NCBI RefSeq assembly: GCF_014192105.1
Contig: NZ_JACHXK010000011.1
Location: 143,661 to 207,660, forward strand
Origin: Paenibacillus phyllosphaerae
GTDB taxonomy: Bacteria; Bacillota; Bacilli; Paenibacillales; Paenibacillaceae
Length of the DNA stretch: 64,000 nucleotides
Direction: 5' to 3'
Shown: positions 9,116 through 16,847 of the stretch, one piece after another
Numbering within the stretch: position 1 is the stretch's first letter
How the letters are laid out: each line of letters starts with the position of its first letter
Made by a program: the position numbers and the translations under genes
The notes under the pieces: generated by a model
Told to the model about the DNA's origin: nothing
The model's database searches: none
The model's input: only the letters and a program-made list of their open reading frames with translations

Positions 9116-9607
9116 CTACTTCGGATTCACTTTGACCGCGACCTGCTTGCCGCTCACCTGAATGCCGGTGTCCTTCGTGCCGAGTGCCGCGAGCTCCTTG
9201 CACAGCCGTTCGACCAGCTCGCGACCCTGCTGTCCTTCCTTGCTGTTCGACAGTTTGACGACGAGCTGCACGGCATTGCCCGAGGCGAGCAACTTCTCCG
9301 CCTGCGCCCGCTTCGTCTCGTAATCGTGGTCCTCGATCCGCGCGGTGAGCCGGATCTCCTTCACCTTCGCAGGCTGCTCCTTGCGCCGCTGTTCCAGCTT
9401 CTCCTTCTGAGCGTCCATCTTCGCCGCGCCTGCGCCGATCAGCTTGCATGGCGGCGGACTGCTCATCAGCGACGTGCAGACCAGGTCCACCTTCAGCTTC
9501 TTGGCCAGCGCCAGCGCTTCGTCCCGGGAGACGACGCCCAAGTCCTCGCCGTTCACGCCGGTCAAATGCACTTCGGACGCTTTTATTTTCTCGTTCATGA
9601 TGATCAT
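9116..9607 (-). CDS. Divergent translation initiation factor IF-3 paralogue
   Basis: The 163-residue product aligns along its length with IF-3. It keeps NEKI, EVHLTGVNGEDLGVV, PPPCK and KEIRLTARIEDHDYETK. It departs from bacterial IF-3 where ribosome contacts are expected: the linker motif DYGKFKYE reads GAGAAKMDAQ, and the C-domain RGRE reads LSNSKEG. IF-3 binds the 30S subunit and screens initiator tRNA and start codons. The canonical infC lies in an infC-rpmI-rplT operon and begins with a rare codon; neither holds here. The ATG at 9607 has GGGAGGG 10-11 bases upstream; an in-frame GTG at 9700 is possible but its ribosome site is too close. It is probably a second, specialised IF-3. Confidence 0.85.
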   Translation of the reverse strand: MIIMNEKIKASEVHLTGVNGEDLGVVSRDEALALAKKLKVDLVCTSLMSSPPPCKLIGAGAAKMDAQKEKLEQRRKEQPAKVKEIRLTARIEDHDYETKRAQAEKLLASGNAVQLVVKLSNSKEGQQGRELVERLCKELAALGTKDTGIQVSGKQVAVKVNPK

Positions 9608-9704
9608 ACTCGGCTTGCCCTCCCGCTTGCTTGATTGTTCTCCCATTATGTCCGATTTGGCAGGCGTCTGTCGAGCGCCCGCTTTTTTAGGCTCGGACAC
9701 GCTC

Positions 9705-9716
9705 CTGTGCTATAAT
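9705..9716 (+). promoter_or_regulatory. Extended -10 promoter for the hemolysin III gene
   Basis: TGC followed directly by TATAAT gives an extended -10 about 100 bases before the gene at 9815. No good -35 is visible, as is common for extended -10 promoters. Confidence 0.55.
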
Positions 9717-9814
9717 CGAACATAGGATAATTAACGGAACGCGACCCATCCGTTGGGCAAAATTATGCGTTCCCTGTCGGTCACACAAACCAATCCCCAA
9801 GGAGTTGATTACCA

Positions 9815-10462
9815 ATGGCCAACACCTATACTTACAGCCGCCGGGAAGAAATCGCCAACGCTATCACGCATGGCATCGGCGCCATCCTTAGCGTCGCCGC
9901 ACTCGTCCTGCTTATCGTATTCGCAAGCCTGCACGGCACTGCCTGGCATGTCGTCAGCTTCACCATATTCGGCTCGACCATGCTGCTGCTCTACACCGCC
10001 TCGACGCTCGTGCACAGCTTCCCCGAAGGCAAGCTCAAGGACCTGTTCGAGATTATGGACCATTCGTCCATCTACCTGTTCATCGCCGGCACCTACACGC
10101 CGATTCTGCTGGGCGTGCTGCGCAGCCCGCTCGGTTGGACGCTCTTCGGCCTCGTCTGGGGCATCGCGCTCGTCGGTGTCATCTTCAAGTCGTTCTTCAC
10201 GAAGCGGTTCCTGTTCACCTCGACCCTGTTCTATATCTTCATGGGCTGGCTGATCGTCTTCGCCTGGAAGCCGCTGACCGCGAGTCTGCCGGCAGGGGGG
10301 TTGACGCTGCTCGTCGCCGGAGGGATCAGCTACACGGCCGGCACGATCTTCTACGTCTGGCGAGGTTTCCCGTATCACCACGCCGTCTGGCACACGTTCG
10401 TCCTTGCCGGCTCCGTGCTTCATTTCTTCGCGGTGCTGCTGTACGTGCTGCCGCCGCATTAA
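9815..10462 (+). CDS. Hemolysin III family membrane protein (TrhA/PAQR type)
   Basis: The 215-residue product has seven predicted membrane segments. It keeps the family motifs: SRREEIANAITHGIGA at the N-terminus, HS-PEGK and FEIMDHSSIYLFIAGTYTP in the middle, and GFPYHHAVWHTFVLAGSVLHF near the C-terminus. The conserved H and D residues are the presumed metal site of the PAQR fold. Members are named for a haemolysin phenotype but work in membrane lipid homeostasis; direct haemolysis should not be assumed. AAGGAG precedes the ATG. It is a single-gene unit. Confidence 0.9.
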   Translation: MANTYTYSRREEIANAITHGIGAILSVAALVLLIVFASLHGTAWHVVSFTIFGSTMLLLYTASTLVHSFPEGKLKDLFEIMDHSSIYLFIAGTYTPILLGVLRSPLGWTLFGLVWGIALVGVIFKSFFTKRFLFTSTLFYIFMGWLIVFAWKPLTASLPAGGLTLLVAGGISYTAGTIFYVWRGFPYHHAVWHTFVLAGSVLHFFAVLLYVLPPH

Positions 10463-10470
10463 CCGCAACA

Positions 10471-10530
10471 AGAGGTACTGCAGCCGAAGGCGAGTTGGTC
10501 GCGAACGGCATGCAGTACCTCTTTTTTTAT
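10471..10530 (+). terminator. Intrinsic terminator after the hemolysin III gene
   Basis: AGAGGTACTGCA pairs with TGCAGTACCTCT and is followed by seven T residues. Confidence 0.9.
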
Positions 10531-10534
10531 ACGG

Positions 10535-10895
10535 CTAGATCGCGTCATGCACCGCCGGCTCTTCGCTCGCCCCCGGCAAATACAACGTGAATCGGCTGCC
10601 GCTCCCCTCCCGGCTCTCCAGATGGATATGGCCGCCGAGCAACCAAGCGAACTGCTTGGAGATGGACAAACCGAGTCCTGTGCCGCCATAATTCCGGCTC
10701 GTGGAGCCATCCGCCTGATGGAACGCTTCGAAAATAATCGTCTGCTTCTCTTCCGGAATGCCGATGCCGGTATCTTCGACCGCGAAGGCGAACCACTCTC
10801 TATCGGACTCCTCCCCGGCCAGTCTCGTCCCGCGGCTGACGGTCAGCCGAATTGTCCCCTGCTCCGTGAATTTGAGCGGAACGTGCTGATGAAGC
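10535..10895 (-). pseudogene. C-terminal remnant of a sensor histidine kinase (ATPase domain)
   Basis: The minus strand reads through the second half of a HATPase domain: KFTEQGTIRLTV, VEDTGIGIPEEK (G1 box), FEAFHQADGSTSR (F box), YGGTGLGLSISK (G2 box), then GSRFTLYLPG and a stop at 10535. Upstream of about 10890 the N-box region is scrambled and the similarity ends. No start, sensor domain, histidine box or response regulator is present, so it cannot work as a kinase. Confidence 0.8.
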
Positions 10896-11085
10896 TATCG
10901 ATTCCGCGCAACAGCCTGGCCCGCCCTCTCTCTACTCTGCCCCATATTATACCCATTTCTGAAGTAGGAGAGGATCCGAATCGACAAATCAGGAGGGAAT
11001 GTCAGTTAATGTGCCTCAATTTCCTACAGAAAATGAGGATCACTCTAGCTCACACGAGGTGTATGGTATTTTTCATTACATTATA

Positions 11086-11115
11086 TTGACATCAACAAGG
11101 AACCGAGTTTATGCT
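11086..11115 (+). promoter_or_regulatory. SigA-type promoter of the riboswitch-amidohydrolase unit
   Basis: A perfect -35 TTGACA (11086-11091) is 18 bases from TATGCT (11110-11115). Transcription would start near 11122, just ahead of the aptamer. Confidence 0.75.
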
Positions 11116-11144
11116 AAATACAGTCAATCGAACTGAATATTCTG

Positions 11145-11213
11145 TTTTCGTATAACCTTAATGATCGGATTAAGGGTCTCTACTTAGAAACCGTAAATTT
11201 CTAGCTACGAAAA
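11145..11213 (+). ncRNA. Guanine-class purine riboswitch aptamer
   Basis: P1 is TTTTCG (11145-11150) with CGAAAA (11208-11213). J1/2 is TATAAC. P2 is CCTTAAT/ATTAAGG with loop GATCGG, close to the usual GATATGG. J2/3 is GTCTCTAC. P3 is TTAGAAA/TTTCTAG with the conserved loop CCGTAAA. J3/1 then reads C-T-A: the base equivalent to xpt position 74 is C at 11205, which predicts guanine/hypoxanthine rather than adenine binding. All core bases of the class are present. The 3' strand of P1 is also part of the terminator that follows. Confidence 0.93.
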
Positions 11214-11250
11214 GTATGCCTGTGCAGGTGTATTTTTTCGTAGCTTTTTT
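11204..11250 (+). terminator. Riboswitch-controlled terminator sharing the aptamer P1 strand
   Basis: GCTACGAAAA (11204-11213) pairs with TTTTCGTAGC. The stem continues inward through GTATGCCTG/CAGGTGTAT and is followed by six T residues. The 5' arm contains the P1 3' strand, so aptamer and terminator exclude each other. Ligand binding should therefore favour read-through, the layout known from the adenine pbuE switch and opposite to xpt. Confidence 0.85.
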
Positions 11251-11390
11251 GCTGCTTCATCCTCATGATACGCTTGAATTCTTATCCCTAGGCAGCATCG
11301 TTATGACAAATCCGCCGCACGGACCAACGTTCGAGAGGTCGCTCGATGAATCGTTCGCGCCGAGCGACCTAACAAAGGAGGAACCTGAAG

Positions 11391-12728
11391 ATGGCCAGTA
11401 TACTGATTAAGAATGCCGAGATTATTACGATGAATCAGAGCGAGGAGATTATCTACGGAGATATCCTGATCCAGGATGACCGAATCGCGGCCATCGGGCC
11501 GGATCTGAACCCCGAGCAGGTGGACCGCGTCATTGACGCGACGAACCGTACGATTATCCCCGGCTTCATCCAGACGCATATCCATCTGTGCCAGACGCTG
11601 TTCCGCGGCAAAGGCGACGATCTGGAATTGATGGACTGGCTGCGCAAACGGATCTGGCCGCTCGAAGCCGCCCACGACGAGGAATCGATCTATTATTCCG
11701 CGATGCTCGGGATCGGGGAGCTGATTGCCAGCGGCACCACAACCATCGTCGACATGGAGACCGTCCACCATACCGACTCCGCCTTCCATGCAATCGCCCA
11801 GAGCGGCATTCGCGCATTGTCCGGCAAGGTGATGATGGACCGCAAGAGCAGCGACACCCCGCTTGCCTTGCAGGAAGAGACCGCCTCGTCCATCCAGGAG
11901 AGCGTCGATCTGCTCGAGAAATGGCACGGTCACGACAACGGGCGCATCCAATATGCGTTCTGCCCGCGCTTCGTCATCTCTTGTACGGAGCAGCTGTTGA
12001 CCGAAGTACGCGACCTGTCGGCCTCCTACCAGGTAAAGGTGCATACGCATGCCTCGGAGAATCGCGGCGAGATCGAAATCGTGCAAGCCGAGACCGGCAT
12101 GCGCAACGTCGTCTACCTCGACCATATCGGCCTTGCGAACGAGCGGCTCATTCTTGCCCACGCGATCTGGCTCGACGATGAAGAGAAGCGGATTCTGCGC
12201 GAGCGCGGCGTCCATGTCAGCCACTGCCCGGGCTCGAACCTGAAGCTGGCTTCCGGCATCGCCGACACGCCCGACCTGCTGCATCAGCATGTGTCGGTCA
12301 GCTTAGGCGCAGATGGCGCGCCATGCAACAACAATCTCGACATGTTCAACGAGATGCGGCTCGCCGCGCTCATCCAGAAGCCTGCCCATGGCCCGACTAC
12401 CATGGATGCCAAGACCGTCTTCCGGATGGCAACGATCGGCGGCGCACGCGCGGTCGGCATGTCCGACCAGATCGGCAGCCTCGAGGTCGGCAAGAAGGCG
12501 GATCTCGCGATTCTGAACCTGTACAACTTCCACACGTTCCCGTCCTTCGACGTCGATCCGATCTCGCGGATTGTCTACTCGGCGACGCGCGCCGATGTCG
12601 AAACGACCATCATCGACGGGCGCATCGTCATGCAAGGCGGCATTATGGCGACGGTCGACAAGGATATCGTGCTCCGCGAATCCGACCGCTCCATCAAGCG
12701 GCTGCTGGCGAAAACCTCAATCAGCTAG
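11391..12728 (+). CDS. TRZ/ATZ-family amidohydrolase, probable purine deaminase
   Basis: The 445-residue cytosolic enzyme has the metal site of the amidohydrolase superfamily: QTHIHLCQ (HxH, about residue 65), VHTHASE (about 220), LAHAIW (about 248) and GADGAPCNN (about 305). This is the TRZ/ATZ branch, which includes guanine and 8-oxoguanine deaminases, S-adenosylhomocysteine deaminases and chlorohydrolases. The guanine aptamer upstream argues for a guanine-related substrate, so it is probably a purine deaminase; the sequence does not fix the substrate. AAAGGAGG stands 9 bases before ATG. Between the riboswitch and the gene a 10-bp hairpin (AGGTCGCTCG at 11336 with its complement ending 11370) lies just before the ribosome site and may stabilise the message. 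Confidence 0.85.
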   Translation: MASILIKNAEIITMNQSEEIIYGDILIQDDRIAAIGPDLNPEQVDRVIDATNRTIIPGFIQTHIHLCQTLFRGKGDDLELMDWLRKRIWPLEAAHDEESIYYSAMLGIGELIASGTTTIVDMETVHHTDSAFHAIAQSGIRALSGKVMMDRKSSDTPLALQEETASSIQESVDLLEKWHGHDNGRIQYAFCPRFVISCTEQLLTEVRDLSASYQVKVHTHASENRGEIEIVQAETGMRNVVYLDHIGLANERLILAHAIWLDDEEKRILRERGVHVSHCPGSNLKLASGIADTPDLLHQHVSVSLGADGAPCNNNLDMFNEMRLAALIQKPAHGPTTMDAKTVFRMATIGGARAVGMSDQIGSLEVGKKADLAILNLYNFHTFPSFDVDPISRIVYSATRADVETTIIDGRIVMQGGIMATVDKDIVLRESDRSIKRLLAKTSIS

Positions 12729-12746
12729 ACAGGCGCATCCCGCAAT

Positions 12747-12792
12747 AACTTAAGGCAGCCCCGGACACTTATGTCCGGGGCTGCCTTAAGTT
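12747..12792. terminator. Perfect 21-bp inverted repeat, probable terminator
   Basis: AACTTAAGGCAGCCCCGGACA, loop CTTA and the exact complement form an unusually long perfect hairpin after the amidohydrolase gene. There is no T-run on the + side, so termination is likely but not certain. It could also be a mobile-type repeat. Confidence 0.6.
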
Positions 12793-12886
12793 GACGCTTA
12801 TGGCGGGCAAGCAGCAATTACGCTGCTGCCTGCGTTATTTTTCAATCGAACAGATAATCCCGATTTCCGTCAGCACGATCCACGGC

Positions 12887-13378
12887 TCAGCAGTAGTTCA
12901 CCCTACAGGTTGCGCCGAGCGGAATGAGCTCCTGCAAGTATCGCTGAAGCAGCTCCTTCTCGATCTCCGTCATCGCCGTTTCGTTCTCCATATCAAAATA
13001 AATCGTTCCCGTCGTCAGCTCATACCGGCTAAACGCGATATTCCCGCTTGGCAGCATGCCGTTCACGACCCGTACGATACCGTACTGATCGAGCCCCTTT
13101 CGCATGGCCGCCTCGGCCACCAACTCCGGAATATTGTCCCGAACCGGGACTTGGTCGCTTCGCAGATCGGAATACGCTTTCACATGGAAGCAGACATGCG
13201 CCAGCAAATAACTCCCGGCGAACCGTTCTAGCCGAGCCTGCTCCTCGGCGGACAAATGCAAATCCTCGTTCCATGCGTAGATATCCGCCCTATTCATGCC
13301 GCTCGTACGTACCCGGACATACCTCAAATTTGGATTATGCTGTTTAATCAAATGCTCGGTCAGTAGACGCGTTCCCAT
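12887..13378 (-). CDS. Hypothetical protein under a cre site
   Basis: The 163-residue product begins MGTRLLTEHLIKQHNP. The ATG at 13378 is chosen because GGAGGG lies 7 bases upstream; a longer in-frame extension to 13474 has no such site. There is no signal peptide, membrane segment or cysteine motif, and I do not recognise a domain. Segments such as TGTIYFDMENETAMTEIEKELLQRYL suggest an alpha/beta fold. A perfect CcpA site lies 21 bases before the start, so the gene is probably shut down in rich carbon. The function is unknown. Confidence 0.7.
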   Translation of the reverse strand: MGTRLLTEHLIKQHNPNLRYVRVRTSGMNRADIYAWNEDLHLSAEEQARLERFAGSYLLAHVCFHVKAYSDLRSDQVPVRDNIPELVAEAAMRKGLDQYGIVRVVNGMLPSGNIAFSRYELTTGTIYFDMENETAMTEIEKELLQRYLQELIPLGATCRVNYC

Positions 13379-13398
13379 AGCTATCCCTCCACACAAAA

Positions 13399-13412
13399 TG
13401 TTAACGCTTACA
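13399..13412 (-). promoter_or_regulatory. cre (CcpA) site
   Basis: On the minus strand TGTAAGCGTTAACA fits the consensus TGWAANCGNTNWCA at every defined position. It sits 21 bases before the start of the gene at 13378, where bound CcpA would block transcription. Confidence 0.7.
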
Positions 13413-13548
13413 AGAGTGCGGTTAAAACGGATACTTACAATCGCCCTGAGGCGATAGGTCTGGTGCCTGTACAAGTGTCAGTCTCCTTATTAGTGTATGC
13501 GGGTCGCAGCAATATTGTAACAAATTTGTGAACAAAATAAGATAGAAA

Positions 13549-13592
13549 ATAAAAAAGCTGCTCCATCGAAGGTTAACTTCGATGGAGCAGCT
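13549..13592 (-). terminator. Intrinsic terminator of the SDR gene
   Basis: AGCTGCTCCATCGAAG and its exact complement enclose a 5-base loop. A T-run follows on the minus strand. Confidence 0.9.
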
Positions 13593-13616
13593 CGGTTACT
13601 TACGCTAACTCTAGCG

Positions 13617-14381
13617 CTAGATCGTCGGCATGACATTGCCGCCGGACACCGGTATGTACGCTCCCGTAATGAAGCTGGATAGATCCGACGCCAGGAATGC
13701 GACCGCATTGGCGATTTCTTGATCCGTCCCTCTGCGTTTCAACGGAACGGTACGCTCATAGCCCTCGCTGTGCTCCGTCCCGTTGTCGCGGTCCCGGTCG
13801 CTGATCGTCCACCCCGGCGCGACCTGATTCACCGTAATCTGATGTTCGCCGACCTCGCGGGCGAGCACCCGGTACACCCCGTCCATGCCGCGTTTGCCCG
13901 CGACATAAGCGGATTGGTTCGCGAAGTTCTGCATCGCGCACTCGGTGTTAATTCCGATGAACCGCCCGCCTTGTTTGTGCTCGATCATACCCGGGATGAA
14001 GGCTTTGGCCAAATAGACGCTCTGCATCACGCACGATTCGAACTGCGAGGTGTAGTCTTCGAGCGGCTGCTCCAACACCGAAGTCCATTGGTATTGAATG
14101 ACTGCGTTGGCCACGACAATATCGACGGCGCCCAGCGTCTGCTCCACGGTATCCTTCATCGCCGTCACCGACGCCGAATCCGTAATATCCGCCTGCACGA
14201 TTACCGCCCTGCGGCCGAGCGCGCCGACCTCAAGCCTTAATGCTTCCGCCTTCGCCGCGTTCTGATTGTAATGAATCACGATATCCGCGCCGCATGAAGC
14301 GAGCGTACGGACCATGACGCGGCCCAGATCGCCGGTAGCTCCTGTTACGAGTGCTGTCTTGCCGGTCAAATCAAGTTTCAT
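13617..14381 (-). CDS. Short-chain dehydrogenase/reductase
   Basis: The 254-residue product is a classical SDR. It has the NAD(P)-binding TGATGDLG (residues about 14-21), a variant VANAV in place of NNAG (about 90) and YVAGK as the catalytic YxxxK (about 158-162). The residue 13 before the catalytic Tyr, normally Ser, is Thr (INTECAM), a conservative change that usually keeps activity. PGWTISDRDRD and ASDLSSFITGAYIPVSGG are typical C-terminal family segments. The substrate cannot be read from the sequence; 3-oxoacyl-ACP reductase-like or sugar dehydrogenase roles are common. It is a single gene with its own terminator. Confidence 0.85.
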   Translation of the reverse strand: MKLDLTGKTALVTGATGDLGRVMVRTLASCGADIVIHYNQNAAKAEALRLEVGALGRRAVIVQADITDSASVTAMKDTVEQTLGAVDIVVANAVIQYQWTSVLEQPLEDYTSQFESCVMQSVYLAKAFIPGMIEHKQGGRFIGINTECAMQNFANQSAYVAGKRGMDGVYRVLAREVGEHQITVNQVAPGWTISDRDRDNGTEHSEGYERTVPLKRRGTDQEIANAVAFLASDLSSFITGAYIPVSGGNVMPTI

Positions 14382-14433
14382 TGGCAGAGTCCCCTTCCAT
14401 GAACTGGATAGATCCTCACCATTGTACCATAGG

Positions 14434-16527
14434 CTAAAACTTGAACGACTCCAAAATTCGCTTCAGATCGGTCGACAGTTCCTGCAAATTATCGGCCAGA
14501 TCAACCAAGTTGCCGCTGACGCTAAGCTGCTCGCTGCCGAGCGAGGCGACCTCTTCGGACGAAGCCGACGACTGCTGCGCAACCGCGCTGACGCCGCTCA
14601 TCGTCTCCGACAGCTGGTGCTGGGTATGCTCCAGCTCTTGAACCGATTCCGTAACTTCGGACAGTTTGCCAGCCAGCTCGTTCATTCGCAGCTGCACTTT
14701 GCCGAAGATCGAATTGGCTTCTTGAACGGATACCGCTTGCTGACGGAACATCGGGTAGACGGCGGACAACGCGTCGACCGTCTCGCCTACCTCGGCCTGT
14801 ATTTGTTTGGCCATCTGGCTGACGGTCTGAATCGACTGCTTCGATTGCTCCGCCAGCTTGCGGATCTCGTCGGCGACCACCATGAACCCGCGGCCCGCAG
14901 CGCCTGCGCGCGAAGCCTCAATCGTCGCATTGAGCGACAGCACGTTCGTCTGCTTCGTAATATCGTTCAGCAGCACGGTAATCTTATCGACTGCCTTCGC
15001 GCTATCGCCAAGCTTGCCGACCTTCTCCACGAGGGAACGAGTCAGATCTTCCGTCTCTCCGGTCTGCACGATGAGCGCCTTCATCGCTTCCGTACCACGG
15101 CCGCTGGCTTGGCTTACCTCTTCGGCCGACTCGCTCATCTCCGCATTCACGTGAATCGTGCGGACGACCCGTTCCGAGATCATATCCGTCAGCGACTGGC
15201 CCCGCTCCGCCTCTACGGCGAGCGTCGTTGCGCCGCCGGCAATCTCCTCGGTAGCCGTCGAGATTTCCTTGGCCGCGCGCGCCGTCATCTTGGAGGCTTC
15301 AGCGAGCTCCTGCGCCGTCTCCAACACGCGAACCGCCGAATCGTTCGTCCGGTGAACCAGCGTCGTAATATTCTCCATCATGACGTTGAAGCTCATGCTG
15401 AGGCGGCCTATCTCATCCTTGCCGGTAATCGTCGAACGAACCGTCAGATTGCCCCGCTCGCCTTCATTCATGAGCGCCGTCATCTGCATGAGCGGACGCG
15501 CCACTTTACGCACGATGAACCAGCCGATCGTGACGGCCAACGCGGCAGCGAGAATAACGGCGATCAGCACCACGTTGAAGATCGTATCCGCCTGCGCGGC
15601 CAACTCTTCCGCGCTGAAGCTGCCGACAACCATCCATCCCTCCACGGAGGTTAGCGACGAATACATGACCACCATCTGCTCGCCCTGTACTTTGTCATTG
15701 AAGGAACCTGACGCCTCGAGCGTCTCCGGCATCTCCAGATCGGCGTGCTTGCCCACTTCCGTCATCTCCGAGGAGGCGACAATCGACAGATCGTCGCGTA
15801 TCACCCGCTTCAAGCCGCCCGATTCGCCAAGCTTAACCCCGGCTAACTGTTTGGCCAGCGCTTCGGACTTCATCTCCATCTGAATGACGTACATGCTGTT
15901 GCCCGTAAGCGGATCGCTGATCTGCCGGGTCATCGTCACCATCGGCGTTCCGCCGGTCGTCGAGGCGCTCCAGGCCGTCTTGCCTTTGTTCATGACCGCA
16001 TTGCGGAACCAGGTCTCCCCGGCGACATATTGTACGCTGGAGCTGGCGTTGCCCAGATGCAAGAACTGGTTCCCCTGCAGCGTATATAAGGTTACGCCCG
16101 CCATGTCCGGATCGGCGAACAGTCTGGCCTCCAGGCGCTGCGAGAGCAATTGACCCGCCGCTAGTCTCGCCTGATCGTCCGTTGCGCTCAACAGCTCCTT
16201 CACCCGCTCATTGATTTCCGTCTCGAGCAGAATCTGAGTGGTGAGCGATTCATACCGCAACAAAGTGGAGTCGATCTTATCGCCCGTGAGAATCATGCTC
16301 TGCAGGCTTGCCGCAGAGACGTTATCCTCCAGCATATTCCTGGCGTATGTATACGAAAAAACGCCAACGAGCAGCACAAGCGCGACGATGCTGGCGAAGA
16401 ACGTCGTGAACAATTTGAACCCGACCGAGTGAAAAAACCGCGGCTTGCCCGTCCAGTCCTTCACTGCCTTGCGGGCATTCGCGTTCTTCCACTTGGAGGC
16501 TGCAGCCCGGAACACCGGCTTACTCAT
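14434..16527 (-). CDS. Methyl-accepting chemotaxis protein
   Basis: This 697-residue transmembrane chemoreceptor has a cytosolic N-terminal stretch of about 45 residues, TM1 near 46-70, an extracellular Cache-like sensor of about 230 residues, TM2 near 310-332, a HAMP domain (RPLMQMTALMNEGERGNL) and a signalling domain. The hairpin tip TNVLSLNATIEASRAG plus [18 protein letters not shown] marks the CheA/CheW contact. The ATG at 16527 is preferred because AAGGGGG lies 5 bases upstream; an in-frame ATG at 16620 has its purine run too close. The ligand is unknown; Cache sensors often bind amino or organic acids. A second receptor lies at 54.7 kb, and no other chemotaxis gene is nearby. Confidence 0.92.
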   Translation of the reverse strand: MSKPVFRAAASKWKNANARKAVKDWTGKPRFFHSVGFKLFTTFFASIVALVLLVGVFSYTYARNMLEDNVSAASLQSMILTGDKIDSTLLRYESLTTQILLETEINERVKELLSATDDQARLAAGQLLSQRLEARLFADPDMAGVTLYTLQGNQFLHLGNASSSVQYVAGETWFRNAVMNKGKTAWSASTTGGTPMVTMTRQISDPLTGNSMYVIQMEMKSEALAKQLAGVKLGESGGLKRVIRDDLSIVASSEMTEVGKHADLEMPETLEASGSFNDKVQGEQMVVMYSSLTSVEGWMVVGSFSAEELAAQADTIFNVVLIAVILAAALAVTIGWFIVRKVARPLMQMTALMNEGERGNLTVRSTITGKDEIGRLSMSFNVMMENITTLVHRTNDSAVRVLETAQELAEASKMTARAAKEISTATEEIAGGATTLAVEAERGQSLTDMISERVVRTIHVNAEMSESAEEVSQASGRGTEAMKALIVQTGETEDLTRSLVEKVGKLGDSAKAVDKITVLLNDITKQTNVLSLNATIEASRAGAAGRGFMVVADEIRKLAEQSKQSIQTVSQMAKQIQAEVGETVDALSAVYPMFRQQAVSVQEANSIFGKVQLRMNELAGKLSEVTESVQELEHTQHQLSETMSGVSAVAQQSSASSEEVASLGSEQLSVSGNLVDLADNLQELSTDLKRILESFKF

Positions 16528-16798
16528 CTTGACCCCCTTATCGCCCCAGGTCCTTAGTACCTTAAGACGCTTGCCAACGTCCTTCAATCGCAACTTCAGC
16601 CGCACTTCCAGCCACCTCATTCTTCCTGTTTATCCTGAATGTCATTATTGCTTACACAGTATAAAAAATATTAGTAGGTTACTAGATAAATGTCAACCAA
16701 TGACTATTTATGTCGAAATAAATAGAAACTATGTTGATTATCATCTCGATTCGTTCCTATAAATAAGTTTATAGGTAATGATTTACATTAATTTATCG

Positions 16799-16838
16799 CA
16801 AAAAATAAGCCCCGACTGCGAACGGTCAGGGCTTATTG
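16799..16838 (-). terminator. Intrinsic terminator after the DHA2 exporter gene
   Basis: AATAAGCCCTGACCG pairs with its near-complement around a TTCG-type loop. A T-run follows on the minus strand. Confidence 0.88.
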
Positions 16839-16847
16839 CCTATAACA

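Noticed and set aside
14314..15654. 446-codon plus-strand frame opposite the chemoreceptor
   Set aside because: Arg/Leu-rich antisense shadow of a clear chemoreceptor gene.
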